The notes: generated by a model not told the origin, from the letters alone. Shown: positions 44,026 through 52,458, counted from the stretch's first letter. The stretch is 64,000 nt of DNA from Gracilimonas sp965227785 (GCF_965227785.1 NZ_OZ245785.1:3100001-3164000); one strand, 5' to 3'. Numbers and translations: made by a program.

Positions 44026-45513
44026 ATGAAGGCGAGTACATTAGGTGAACTAAAGGAAAGTGGTTGGGAATCGATATCAGTAAAGGAAGAGATACGCAAA
44101 AATTTAATCCGGAAGATGAGGTCCGGTAAGGAACTTTTCCCCGGTATCCTCGGATACGATAAGACCGTTATTCCCCAGGTTCAGCACGCATTGCTCTCCA
44201 GGCACGATATGATTCTTCTGGGGCTGCGAGGGCAGGCAAAAACCCGGATGTTGAGGCTTTTAGTTAACTTTTTGGATGAATACATCCCCATCATTAAGGG
44301 TTCAGAAATAAATGACGACCCGTTCAACCCACTTTCAAAATATGCCCGGGAACTGGTAGAGGAAAAGGGTGATGATACTCCAATAGAATGGCTTCACCGG
44401 TCTTACCGTTACGGCGAAAAGCTGGCTACCCCGGATACAACTGTTGCAGATTTGATCGGTGATATTGACCCTATTAAAGCTGCTACCAAAAAACTGACGC
44501 TGGCAGATCAGAATGTGATCAATTTTGGGCTTATCCCCCGAACCAACCGGGGAATTTTTGTGATTAATGAGCTGCCCGACCTTCAACCCAGAATACAGGT
44601 GGCTTTGTTGAATATTATGCAGGAGAGGGATATTCAGATCAGGGGTTTTAACGTCCGTATTCCGCTGGATGTATCGATGGCTTTTTCTGCTAACCCGGAG
44701 GATTACACAAATCGAGGAAATATAATTACCCCGCTCAAAGACCGGATCGACTCTCAGATTATTACTCATTATCCAAAAGAGCTGGGAGTAGGAATGAATA
44801 TAACCCGTCAGGAAGCGTGGCAGGAAAGGGAAAGCGGTATCAAAATTCATATTCCCGAATTATATAGAGAAGTAATTGAAAAAGCAGCTTTTGAAGCGCG
44901 GGAATCTGAGTATGTGGATCAGAAAAGTGGAGTTTCGACCCGGATGACCATCACTGCTCTGGAACAAGTGGTATCCTCTGCTGAGCGTCGGGCAATTCTT
45001 AATGAAGAGAAGGAAACTTCTGTTAGAATCGCTGATTTATATCACATGGTTCCTGCTCTCACAGGTAAAATTGAGTTGGTGTACGAAGGCGAGCAGGAAG
45101 GGGCCATCAGCGTGGCAAAACACATTCTCGGCAAAGCTGTCAGTAAGATGTTCAAAATACACTTTCCTGACCCACAAGCTAAAGCCGAAGACAAGAAATC
45201 GACCTACAAAGAAATTATGGACTGGTTTGCTGACGGTAATGAAATCAGTATTTCGGACACTCTCTCAAACAAAGAGTACGAGAAGTCGCTGAACAAAGTG
45301 AAAGGGCTGAAAGAGTTGGTTCAGTCTCAGGTACGCGATGCAGATTCATCCGAAACAGTAATCTGGATGGACTTTGTGTTAGAAGCACTACACCAGAATT
45401 CCATGCTCAGTAAACAAGACCTGGACGATCAAACATTGTACACCGATATGTTAGGTTCTATGTTCTCCTCGCTGGGAGATATAGACGAGGAAGGCTACGA
45501 TGAATTTGAATGA
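44026..45513 (+). CDS. MoxR/ChlI-like AAA+ ATPase
   Basis: A 495-residue AAA+ protein. Near residue 65-75 is a degenerate Walker A, GLRGQAKTRM, and near 180 the Walker B region reads GIFVINELPDL, where Asn replaces the usual Asp before the Glu. MAFSANPEDYTNRGNIITPLKDR is the sensor/arginine-finger region. This matches the magnesium-chelatase ChlI-like and MoxR-type proteins of Bacteroidota, which usually act with a von Willebrand factor A partner; no such partner is adjacent. The function is unknown. The 62-nt gap to pabB and the same strand allow co-transcription. Confidence 0.8.
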   Translation: MKASTLGELKESGWESISVKEEIRKNLIRKMRSGKELFPGILGYDKTVIPQVQHALLSRHDMILLGLRGQAKTRMLRLLVNFLDEYIPIIKGSEINDDPFNPLSKYARELVEEKGDDTPIEWLHRSYRYGEKLATPDTTVADLIGDIDPIKAATKKLTLADQNVINFGLIPRTNRGIFVINELPDLQPRIQVALLNIMQERDIQIRGFNVRIPLDVSMAFSANPEDYTNRGNIITPLKDRIDSQIITHYPKELGVGMNITRQEAWQERESGIKIHIPELYREVIEKAAFEARESEYVDQKSGVSTRMTITALEQVVSSAERRAILNEEKETSVRIADLYHMVPALTGKIELVYEGEQEGAISVAKHILGKAVSKMFKIHFPDPQAKAEDKKSTYKEIMDWFADGNEISISDTLSNKEYEKSLNKVKGLKELVQSQVRDADSSETVIWMDFVLEALHQNSMLSKQDLDDQTLYTDMLGSMFSSLGDIDEEGYDEFE

Positions 45514-45585
45514 TAATTAGATTGAATTCAGTTTTTGTTAGCCTTATATTTAAAGCCTTTGCAAATTTCAAGCAAGTACAAGACC

Positions 45586-45807
45586 ATGAAAAAAGGAATT
45601 CATCCAGATTACAAAGAAATTACGGTAGTGATGAGCGATGGTACCGAGGTACAAACCCGCAGCACTATGGATACCAAAGACGGAGTGTATCGCAGCGAGG
45701 TTGACTCTAAAAACCATCCATTCTACACCAAGAGTAACACTTTTACGTCTACAGCCGGACGTGTTGACCGCTTTAAGCGACGATACGGAAAAGGCGACGA
45801 CAAGTAA
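45586..45807 (+). CDS. rpmE: 50S ribosomal protein L31, cysteine-less form
   Basis: A 73-residue ribosomal protein: MKKGIHPDYKEITVVMSDGT at the start and HPFYTKSNTFTSTAGRVDRF at the end are typical L31. The four zinc-binding cysteines of the zinc form (CxC and CxxC) are absent; SDGTEV and SEVDSKN stand in their place. This makes it a zinc-independent type. The ATG at 45586 gives the standard N-terminus. A strong terminator follows 18 nt after the stop. Confidence 0.95.
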   Translation: MKKGIHPDYKEITVVMSDGTEVQTRSTMDTKDGVYRSEVDSKNHPFYTKSNTFTSTAGRVDRFKRRYGKGDDK

Positions 45808-45825
45808 TTTTAGCAACCGTTTTTT

Positions 45826-45860
45826 AAAAGGATGTATCTGCAAAGGTGCATCCTTTTTTT
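45826..45860 (+). terminator. Rho-independent terminator after rpmE
   Basis: A 13-bp stem AAAAGGATGTATC / GGTGCATCCTTTT with two G-T wobbles, loop TGCAAA, and seven T. It ends 9 nt before the chosen start of the next gene. Confidence 0.93.
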
Positions 45861-45869
45861 ATGCTGCCT

Positions 45870-46493
45870 ATGGAAATTAAAAAATTTGAAGTCGGCCCTT
45901 TCCTGGAAAACACGTATCTGCTCACCCTAAACGGGCAGCATCTGATTATTGATCCGGGATTCTCAAACGAAACCGAATATCAAAAGGTGAAAGAGCAATT
46001 GACCGGCGAGCTGAAAGCGGTGGTGCTAACTCATGCCCATGTAGATCATGTACTGGGAATAAGCCGATTGAGAAATGATTTTGACGTACCGGTATATTTG
46101 AGTTCTGAAGATCGTTTTTTATGGGGAAATTTTGGAAGTCAGGCCCAGATGTTTGGTATTAATCAAACAGGTTTTGGGTTTGAGCCGGAGGACTTGCCTA
46201 CAGAAGGCTCATTCTCAATAGGTGATTTCGAATTTGAGTGTTTATACACCCCGGGACATTCCCCTGATCACATCTCTCTCTATTTTCGGGATCAGGAGTT
46301 GGTTATAGCCGGTGATGCACTGTTCAAAGAAAGCATTGGCCGAACGGATTTATATAAAGGAAATTTTGAATTGCTTGCAAAAAGCATCAAAGAAAAGCTC
46401 TACACCTTACCTGAAAATACTACCGTTTACCCGGGGCACGGTCCGGAGACCACAATCGCTCACGAGAAACAGCATAATCCCTTTGTAAAGTAG
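45870..46493 (+). CDS. Metallo-beta-lactamase-fold hydrolase (glyoxalase II-like)
   Basis: A 207-residue enzyme starting MEIKKFEVGPFLENTYLLTL. It carries the metal-binding motif THAHVDHVLG (HxHxDH) near residue 58, GHSPDHISLY with the next His, GDALFKESIGRTDL with the Asp and VYPGHGPET with the last His. The length and motif order match small MBL-fold hydrolases annotated as hydroxyacylglutathione hydrolase-like. Substrate not known. A GTG at 45846 would extend the N-terminus but lies in the rpmE terminator stem; ATG 45870 is preferred. Confidence 0.9.
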   Translation: MEIKKFEVGPFLENTYLLTLNGQHLIIDPGFSNETEYQKVKEQLTGELKAVVLTHAHVDHVLGISRLRNDFDVPVYLSSEDRFLWGNFGSQAQMFGINQTGFGFEPEDLPTEGSFSIGDFEFECLYTPGHSPDHISLYFRDQELVIAGDALFKESIGRTDLYKGNFELLAKSIKEKLYTLPENTTVYPGHGPETTIAHEKQHNPFVK

Positions 46494-46506
46494 GAAGTAG
46501 GTCCGA

Positions 46507-47133
46507 TCAGTCAGCTGATTCCTGCTTGCTCTTGAGCTTATCAATCTGTTTTTGATAATGCTCTGCCTTGCCCTGATCCTTATCGATAAGGCGTTCGTAC
46601 ATTTTAATAGCTTCTGATTTCCGGCCTTGTTTTGAGTGAATTTTGGCCAGGGTTTCCGTAACCACATCATCAATTTCTTCGGATTCCTTACTAAGGTCGG
46701 AATCATCAAAATCCTCGTCATCGGTAGGGATTTGAATGCGTTTTGATTCAACCGCTTCAAGCATCCCAATGAGTCGGTCCAGGTCCAGTATTGGTGAAGT
46801 ACGTGAACTCTGCTGTAATTTAAGTTTAGAGGAGGTGTAAGAAGTAGTAGGAATAGCGGCTTCGAATTTTTCGGGGTGGACAAGGAAATAATGGAGATGC
46901 TCCATTAACGGACTGCCGGGTGCGTATGTTTTTGCTTTCAAAGCCTCTTTAATAGCATCTTGTTTATTATCCTGAAGGTGGTAGAACCACGACAGCAGAA
47001 AATGACCAACTGCATCAGGGCCTCGTTTCTTCAAGTGCTTCCTGAGTTTTCGGGTAACCTCTTCCGGGTTTTCCTCAAACTTCTCTACATAGGAAGACAA
47101 TGACTTTGGTATGTTGAATGGCAGTTGTTGCAT
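46507..47133 (-). CDS. Tetratricopeptide-type helical protein
   Basis: A 208-residue, all-helical, highly charged protein without signal peptide. Helical repeats (KFEENPEEVTRKLRKHLKKR, AIKEALKAKTYAPGSPLMEHL, KIHSKQGRKSEAIKMYERLI) and an acidic linker (DDEDFDDSDLSKESEEIDD) suggest TPR-like folds. It follows lptE by 56 nt on the minus strand. In other Bacteroidota a TPR or hypothetical gene lies in this place after lptE, so it is likely part of the conserved cluster. Function unknown. Confidence 0.78.
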   Translation of the reverse strand: MQQLPFNIPKSLSSYVEKFEENPEEVTRKLRKHLKKRGPDAVGHFLLSWFYHLQDNKQDAIKEALKAKTYAPGSPLMEHLHYFLVHPEKFEAAIPTTSYTSSKLKLQQSSRTSPILDLDRLIGMLEAVESKRIQIPTDDEDFDDSDLSKESEEIDDVVTETLAKIHSKQGRKSEAIKMYERLIDKDQGKAEHYQKQIDKLKSKQESAD

Positions 47134-47189
47134 GGGCTGTATTAAGACTGAACAATAATAAAGTGAAGTAGGGTTACAATCAAAGCTAA

Positions 47190-47705
47190 TTACCAGTTAC
47201 TAACTGCATCATTGAACATATTATTTGCTGCTTGTTCGAGGGCACTGTTTGCGGCTTGGTTTTCTCCGTTAATGGGGTCGTCAGTAGGATCGTAGGTAAA
47301 CTTTCCGGAAAAGGTATTGGTCCATTCAGCTTCCTCTTTAGACGCATATTTAAAGGTTGCCCGAATGGTAATTGTAACCTCGTTTTGGTCAGACTGTTCA
47401 TCTCCTCCTATACTGAAGGGGCGATTGGTGTAGCCGGTTATTACCCCATCCAGCACGGCATCAGCATCACTTTCATTATTTGCCAATTGCAGTTTGCTTT
47501 GATTTACGAACCTGTTTATAAGCACTTCATTCAGTCGATTGCTTAAATCTCCAAGTCCGCTGTTTGATTGATCCGGAAAGAAAGGGATGAAAATTGTATT
47601 TACTCCCGGTGGAATAGAGGCTCCCGTAAAGCTATATCGCAGGCAGCTGCTAAAGGTGAGGCACAAAGAAAAAATCAGCAAAAGTATAATTCTATTCCAG
47701 GCCAT
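47190..47705 (-). CDS. lptE: LptE-like LPS-assembly lipoprotein
   Basis: A 171-residue lipoprotein: leader ends CLTFSSC (lipid Cys21). The mature part starts RYSFTGASIPPGVNTIFIPF, the characteristic opening of LptE-like proteins of Bacteroidota, and continues with RLNEVLINRFVNQSKLQL and DADAVLDGVITGYTNRPFS. LptE forms a complex with LptD at the outer membrane to insert lipopolysaccharide. The start used is ATG 47705, overlapping the upstream sigma-54 activator by 14 nt; longer frames to 47738 are inside that gene. Coupled translation is likely. Confidence 0.9.
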   Translation of the reverse strand: MAWNRIILLLIFSLCLTFSSCLRYSFTGASIPPGVNTIFIPFFPDQSNSGLGDLSNRLNEVLINRFVNQSKLQLANNESDADAVLDGVITGYTNRPFSIGGDEQSDQNEVTITIRATFKYASKEEAEWTNTFSGKFTYDPTDDPINGENQAANSALEQAANNMFNDAVSNW

Positions 47706-48984
47706 ACTGATCCAGTTTGCGGTATAAGGTTCGTTCACTTACACCAAGGGTTTCTGATGCTTTTCTGCGATTTCCATCAAAGCGTTTCAGAGCTTGTTGT
47801 ATAAGAAATTTTTCTGCGTCTTCTATTGAAGGGATCTCATTATTCTGAAGGAAATCAACGAGCTCAGACTCTTCATCTTCATCTAAATCGGGCTGATCGG
47901 GCATGGATTGCATGCCAAGGGTAGCGTGATCTCCAAGATCGACATTTACACCTGAAATTTCTGATTTATCCATCTCATCTCTCACTGAAGCCGGTAAAGC
48001 TTTCAGGTTTTTATTTGAAAAAGTGGAGTAAAGAAAGTTGGCAAACATCTTTTTAACATCGGCAATGTCATTTCTTAACTCAACCAAAGCCCTGTAAACG
48101 AGTTCACGATCTTTTCTTTCAAAATCACTGCCACTATCCCTGTTCCTCTCTTGATAGGCATCATCAGCTACCATAGGGAGGTTATCAGTTCTGCCTTGTC
48201 GTTGCCGGCCTTTAAGGTACTTTTGAAGTTTTTCTTGATCGATGAACTGAGATTTTTCAAGCACAACCAGCTGCTCGGCTACATTTCTTAGTTCTCTGAT
48301 ATTTCCCGGCCATCGATAGGAAATCAGTAATTCCCGGGCTTCATCAGAAAAACCCTTAAAAACGGAGTCATACCGAGATGAATACTCTTCGACAAACTTT
48401 CGAAAAATGGGGATGATATCTTCCTGTCGGTCTCGCAAAGGGGGGAGTTTAATCTGAACGGTATCCAGACGATAGTAAAGGTCTTCTCTGAAGGAACCAT
48501 CCTGTACCATTTGCCATAAGTTCTGGTTGGTTGCAGCAATAACACGTACATCAGTAGTTTGCACTTTGCTGGAGCCCACCCGGAAGAACTCGCCATTTTC
48601 AAGAACACGAAGTAATTTTACCTGTACATTCTTTGGAGTATCACCAATTTCATCAAGGAAAATGGTGCCGCCGTTAGCTTTCTCAAAATAACCTTCCCGT
48701 GAAGTCTCGGCGCCGGTAAAGGCCCCTTTTTCGTGGCCAAATAATTCACTTTCTATAATGCCTTCCGGGATGGCACCACAGTTCACAATAACCAGGTTGT
48801 TACGGCTTCGGTCGCTCATGGCATGGATGGCTCTGGCGGTTACATCTTTACCTACTCCGCTTTCTCCCTGTAGAGTGACGGTAATATCAGTTTTGGCTAC
48901 CTGCATAATCTTGTCGATAACCTGCCGCATGGCTTCTGATTTGCCGAGCAAACCAAACTGTTCTTGAAATACTTCTCGATCCAT
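47692..48984 (-). CDS. Sigma-54-dependent transcriptional activator (no receiver domain)
   Basis: A 430-residue NtrC-type activator without N-terminal receiver domain. The AAA+ domain has Walker A GESGVGKD near residue 40, the sigma-54 contact motif GAFTGA near 88, Walker B GTIFLDEIGD, and RWPGNIRELRNVAEQ as the arginine-finger region. The C-terminus has a Fis-type helix-turn-helix (RKASETLGVSERTLYRKL). The signal is unknown. The order activator-lptE-TPR is conserved in Bacteroidota, often after miaB and before secG. An inverted repeat lies just upstream of its start. Confidence 0.92.
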   Translation of the reverse strand: MDREVFQEQFGLLGKSEAMRQVIDKIMQVAKTDITVTLQGESGVGKDVTARAIHAMSDRSRNNLVIVNCGAIPEGIIESELFGHEKGAFTGAETSREGYFEKANGGTIFLDEIGDTPKNVQVKLLRVLENGEFFRVGSSKVQTTDVRVIAATNQNLWQMVQDGSFREDLYYRLDTVQIKLPPLRDRQEDIIPIFRKFVEEYSSRYDSVFKGFSDEARELLISYRWPGNIRELRNVAEQLVVLEKSQFIDQEKLQKYLKGRQRQGRTDNLPMVADDAYQERNRDSGSDFERKDRELVYRALVELRNDIADVKKMFANFLYSTFSNKNLKALPASVRDEMDKSEISGVNVDLGDHATLGMQSMPDQPDLDEDEESELVDFLQNNEIPSIEDAEKFLIQQALKRFDGNRRKASETLGVSERTLYRKLDQYGLE

Positions 48985-48998
48985 AAAGAAAATAGAAT

Positions 48999-49067
48999 TA
49001 AAGTATCAGCTCTTTGACAGGCAAACTGCATAGATAGTACTGATACCTTTAGAATTACATACTGTCA
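48999..49067. promoter_or_regulatory. Nested inverted repeats upstream of the sigma-54 activator
   Basis: TAAAGTATCAG (48999-49009) is inverted at CTGATACCTTTA (49040-49051) with one extra base. Inside and beyond it TGACAG (49015-49020) is inverted at CTGTCA (49062-49067). The region lies 15-83 nt before the activator start, so it may be an operator or leader hairpin. Confidence 0.35.
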
Positions 49068-49134
49068 GAATGACGTAAGTTAACGATTCCTGCTTAAGTA
49101 AGTAAATGAAATGTGAGGGTAAATTAGAGCGCTT

Positions 49135-49617
49135 CTATTTCTTTATAAGCTCCACAGCATGTTCTACAGGTAGTGACCTTGTTTCCTTAAAGCTGGATAA
49201 AACAAGGTTTGAGCGGGTTTTACTAACACCTTGCCAAGCCTGTATTCTGGAAAGCAGGCTCTCAAAAGAACCCGTGTTTTTTGTTCGAACCTTCAGAAAG
49301 TGTGAACCGTCTCCGGTAATGGAATGGCATTCTAAAATCTCTCTTTCTTCAGCCGCTCTTTCTACAAAATCTTGATAGTTCTCAGATCCGTCAACCTGTA
49401 CAAAGATGAAGGCCGTAATATCGAAGTGGAATTTCTTACTGTTAAGGATGGCTTTATACCCTTCTATAAGTCCGCGTTCTTCCAGTTTTTTCATGCGTTC
49501 GGAAACAGAGGGTACCGACAAGTTTACCAATTCAGCAATAGTGTTTCGCTGTGCCCGGCCATGCTCCTGAAGGTGGTTTAAAATAGCCAGGTCGGTATCG
49601 TCTAATAAATGACTCAT
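49135..49617 (-). CDS. Lrp/AsnC-family transcriptional regulator
   Basis: A 160-residue regulator. The N-terminal winged HTH (DDTDLAILNHLQEHGRAQRN, LVNLSVPSVSERMKKLEERG) is typical Lrp, followed by a C-terminal RAM ligand-binding domain (FDITAFIFVQVDGSENYQDF, HSITGDGSHFLKVRTKN). Lrp proteins bind amino acids and act as dimers or higher oligomers. A 25-bp near-palindrome 42 nt before the start is a likely autoregulatory site. Divergent from serS. Confidence 0.93.
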   Translation of the reverse strand: MSHLLDDTDLAILNHLQEHGRAQRNTIAELVNLSVPSVSERMKKLEERGLIEGYKAILNSKKFHFDITAFIFVQVDGSENYQDFVERAAEEREILECHSITGDGSHFLKVRTKNTGSFESLLSRIQAWQGVSKTRSNLVLSSFKETRSLPVEHAVELIKK

Positions 49618-49658
49618 GTTTTACCTTAAATTCCCTAAAAATTCTTTGATTGTTAGAT

Positions 49659-49683
49659 GATAACCTTAATTATTTAGGTAATC
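49659..49683. promoter_or_regulatory. Near-perfect 25-bp palindrome, candidate Lrp operator
   Basis: Begins GATAACCTTAAT and ends ATTTAGGTAATC around a central T; 10 of 12 base pairs are symmetrical. It lies in the divergent lrp/serS region, 42 nt before lrp. A second half-like ACCTTAAAT at 49623 is about four helical turns away. Fits an Lrp/AsnC binding site, but the regulator has not been matched experimentally. Confidence 0.5.
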
Positions 49684-49765
49684 AATATGAAAAGCGCTTC
49701 CAACAGATCTGTTTAACTGAAATTATTAGGTTCAAAAAAGGTGTAACAAAAAGTCGAATACCTCT

Positions 49766-49773
49766 TATCTTTG
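49766..49773 (+). promoter_or_regulatory. Possible Bacteroidota -7 box of serS
   Basis: TATCTTTG fits the Bacteroidota -7 consensus TAnnTTTG exactly and lies 35 nt before the serS start. A good -33 TTTG partner is not seen, so the call is weak. Confidence 0.4.
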
Positions 49774-49808
49774 ATGCTTAAATCAAAAGAAATTTACCGT
49801 ACTCAAAA

Positions 49809-51077
49809 ATGCTCGACATCAACTTCATCAAAGAAAACCGCGAATTGGTAGAAAAGGCGATTATCAATAAAGGGGAGAAGGATACTTCTGTAGTAGAAAA
49901 AGTTCTGGCTGTGGATGAAGACTGGAGGACTAAAGTACATGAGGGAGATTTACTTCGCAGTGAAAGCAATACCAAGGCCAAAGAAATAGGTAAGCTGATG
50001 GGGCAGGGAAAGAAAGAAGAAGCCCAAGAGATTATTAAGAAAACCTCCGAAATGAAGGAGCGGATCAAGGAAATTGAAGAAGAGGTGAAAGAGCTTCGTG
50101 AAACAAGGGATGATATGCTGCTCCGCATCCCGAATGTTCCTCATCCGAGCGTTCCGGTTGGCGCAACGGAAGAAGATAACGAGACTTTCAAAACGTGGGG
50201 TAATCCTAAAGAAGAGGATTGGAGAAAGCCGCATTGGGAGTTAACTGAACGACATGGCTGGGTTGATTTTGAGCGAGGTGTGAAAGTAACAGGAGCGGGA
50301 TTCCCCTTTTATGTAGGAGGGGTTGCTCAACTACAAAGAGCACTGATTAACTATTTTATTAACGAAGCTGGTAAAGCAGGATATACTGAGCTTCAGGCTC
50401 CATATTTTGTGAATGAAGATTCAGCACGGGGAACAGGACAAATTCCGGATAAGGAAGACATGATGTATGTAATTCCCAGGGATGAGTTTTTTACAATTCC
50501 AACGGCTGAGGTGCCTGTGACAAACTTCCATCGTGATGAGATTATTGAGTTAAAAGAGCTACCGCTGAAATATGTTTGTCACACTCCATGTTGGAGACGT
50601 GAGGCAGGTTCGTACGGTAAAGATGTGCGCGGGCTGAACAGACTGCATCAGTTTGATAAAGTAGAACTGGTGAAAATAGTAAAGCCGGAAGATTCTTACG
50701 ATGAGCTGGAAAGCCTGCGTGAACATGCAGAAAAGCTACTCGAAGCCCTGGATCTACCTTATCGCACTTTGTTAATGTGTACCGGTGACATGGGCTTCAC
50801 CCAAAGCAAAAAATATGATATTGAGGTGTGGAGTCCGGGGCAACAACGCTGGCTGGAAGTAAGCTCATGTTCTAATTTTGAAAGTTTCCAGGCCCGCCGG
50901 ATGCAACTCCGCTACCGAAAGGATGAAAAGGAAATAGAAACTCTGCATACATTGAACGGATCGGGACTGGCATTACCTCGTATTGTTTCAGCAATTTTGG
51001 AAGCTTATCAGGAAGAGAATGGGAAAGTCAGAGTACCAGAAGTGCTGAAGCCGTTAATCGGAAGAGATTATTTGTAA
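49809..51077 (+). CDS. serS: Serine--tRNA ligase
   Basis: A 422-residue class II aminoacyl-tRNA synthetase charging tRNA-Ser. The N-terminal coiled-coil arm (about 30-100, heavily charged) binds the long variable arm. Motif 2 is CWRREAGSYGKDVRGLNRLHQFDKVE around residue 265-280 (shown here as its key segments CWRREAGS and RLHQF), and motif 3 is GSGLALPRIVSAILEA near 385. Length and order are normal. An ATG at 49809 starts the typical MLDINFIKEN. Divergent from the Lrp regulator. Confidence 0.97.
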   Translation: MLDINFIKENRELVEKAIINKGEKDTSVVEKVLAVDEDWRTKVHEGDLLRSESNTKAKEIGKLMGQGKKEEAQEIIKKTSEMKERIKEIEEEVKELRETRDDMLLRIPNVPHPSVPVGATEEDNETFKTWGNPKEEDWRKPHWELTERHGWVDFERGVKVTGAGFPFYVGGVAQLQRALINYFINEAGKAGYTELQAPYFVNEDSARGTGQIPDKEDMMYVIPRDEFFTIPTAEVPVTNFHRDEIIELKELPLKYVCHTPCWRREAGSYGKDVRGLNRLHQFDKVELVKIVKPEDSYDELESLREHAEKLLEALDLPYRTLLMCTGDMGFTQSKKYDIEVWSPGQQRWLEVSSCSNFESFQARRMQLRYRKDEKEIETLHTLNGSGLALPRIVSAILEAYQEENGKVRVPEVLKPLIGRDYL

Positions 51078-51098
51078 AATAGTTAGAGACTAAACGTT

Positions 51099-51305
51099 CT
51101 ATTTGTTGTTTTTCTTGCTCAGCCAAACAATTCCCCAAACCAAACCAATAAGAGCTAATGCAATCCCAAAACCTCCGAGGAATGCATATAGTAAATAAGG
51201 AAGAATAATACTGATAACGATACCGGTAATGGCTTTAAGAGGAGAGGCTGCTACGGCGGAAGCTCCAAGGAATGATTTAAAAAGTCGGGCCAATCGTGCT
51301 AACAT
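51099..51305 (-). CDS. Small membrane protein
   Basis: A 68-residue protein from ATG 51305: a basic amphipathic start (MLARLARLFKSFLGASAVAA) and two hydrophobic helices (ITGIVISIILPYLLYAF; IALALIGLVWGIVWL) with a KKNNK tail. No family is recognised. It follows the dusB gene and its hairpin on the minus strand and converges on serS. The upstream in-frame extension to 51356 is not convincing. Confidence 0.6.
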   Translation of the reverse strand: MLARLARLFKSFLGASAVAASPLKAITGIVISIILPYLLYAFLGGFGIALALIGLVWGIVWLSKKNNK

Positions 51306-51380
51306 GTAAAGGCAAAATTTATTAAGGGGTTCGAAACAGTACGCCCGGGATATCAAAAAGATTCAAAGAAGTAATGAAGT

Positions 51381-51468
51381 GTGATAGAGTGATGTGGTGA
51401 TGTCGTGATATGGTGAAAATTTCCTTCTAAAAATCACTCTATCACTTTATCACCCTATCACCTTTCAC
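51381..51468. repeat. Hairpin built of 8-nt tandem repeats
   Basis: The left arm (+ strand) reads GTGATAGA, GTGATGTG, GTGATGTC, GTGATATG, GTGAAAAT in five consecutive octads from 51381. The right arm reads ATCACTCT, ATCACTTT, ATCACCCT, ATCACCTT from 51433, then TCAC. The arms are inverted and imperfect. On the minus strand the loop reads about AGAAGGAAA, close to the AGGAGGAA loop of the 1005-1077 element. It starts immediately after the dusB stop on the minus strand. Unlike a terminator, it has no clean T run. Confidence 0.85.
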
Positions 51469-52458
51469 TTACGCTACTGCATGAATTTCGGTCTCGTCAA
51501 AGTTGTGCAGAAGTTCCAGAATAGGATCCATTTCATCGTGCTCCATAAGCTGCATCCGTAAATTCTTTCCGTTACGAACGCCTTTGAGGTATTGCCCGTA
51601 ATGTTTTTTCATGATGATCACACCATATCGTTCTCCATGTTGTTGAACAGAAAGCCGTAATTGTTCAGCACAAAGCTCAACCCGTTGTCGAACGGTTGGT
51701 TCCGGAAGCAGTTCTCCGGTTTCCAGGTAATGTCGGGTTTGTTCAAAAATCCATGGATTGCCAATGGCTCCCCGACCGATCATTACCCCGTCAACTCCTG
51801 TTTCCTCGAACATTTTTTTGGCAAGTTCAGGAGATGTCACATCTCCATTTCCAATGATGGGGATTTCGAGTCCGGGTGTATTTTTGAGCTTCTTCAGCCA
51901 ATCCCACCTGGCATCCCCTTTGTATTTTTGAGCACGGGTACGAGCATGTACGGTAAGGGCCTTAACTCCGAGTTTTTGAAGCATTAGTGCCACTTCCTGA
52001 ATTTTTATGGTGCTGTCATCCCATCCCAGCCGGGTTTTAACAGTGACTGGGCGGTCCTGGACGGCATCAACCACCGTGCCGGCCATTCGCTCCATCATGG
52101 CAAGATCTTTCAGGCAGCCGGCTCCGGCTCCTTTCTTTACAATCTTATAAACCGGGCATCCAAAGTTAATGTCCACCAGGTCCGGGTTTTGGTCAACAGC
52201 CACTTTTGCGGCTCCTTCCATGGCTTCTTCACGTCCGCCAAAAATCTGAACACCAAATGGCCGCTCCATTTCTTCGAAATCCATTTTTTGCATGGCTATA
52301 TCAGATGCACGGATAATGGCTTCTGAACTGATGAATTCTGTGAAGACGATGTCGGCTCCTTTGCGCCGACAGAGCTGTCGGAATGGGGAGTCTGTTACAT
52401 CTTCCATTGGTGCAAGAAACAGGGGGTGGTCAGGTAGTTCAATAGGACCGATATTCAT
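51469..52458 (-). CDS. dusB: tRNA-dihydrouridine synthase
   Basis: A 329-residue FMN enzyme reducing uridine to dihydrouridine in tRNA. Typical Dus features: LAPMEDVTDSPFRQLCRRKG near the start, the active-site VDINFGCPVYKIVKKGAGAG with the catalytic Cys, VTVKTRLGWD, VHARTRAQKYKGDARW with the conserved His/Arg, and VMIGRGAIGNPWIF. Length and order match the DusB group. A repeat-built hairpin abuts its stop codon. Confidence 0.95.
   Translation of the reverse strand: MNIGPIELPDHPLFLAPMEDVTDSPFRQLCRRKGADIVFTEFISSEAIIRASDIAMQKMDFEEMERPFGVQIFGGREEAMEGAAKVAVDQNPDLVDINFGCPVYKIVKKGAGAGCLKDLAMMERMAGTVVDAVQDRPVTVKTRLGWDDSTIKIQEVALMLQKLGVKALTVHARTRAQKYKGDARWDWLKKLKNTPGLEIPIIGNGDVTSPELAKKMFEETGVDGVMIGRGAIGNPWIFEQTRHYLETGELLPEPTVRQRVELCAEQLRLSVQQHGERYGVIIMKKHYGQYLKGVRNGKNLRMQLMEHDEMDPILELLHNFDETEIHAVA

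Noticed and set aside
45846..45869. Upstream GTG start for the metallo-hydrolase
   Set aside because: Lies in the rpmE terminator stem; ATG 45870 gives the normal N-terminus.
51381..51468. CRISPR-like array because of regular 8-nt repeats
   Set aside because: Repeats are only 8 nt with no spacers and form inverted arms; no cas gene is near.
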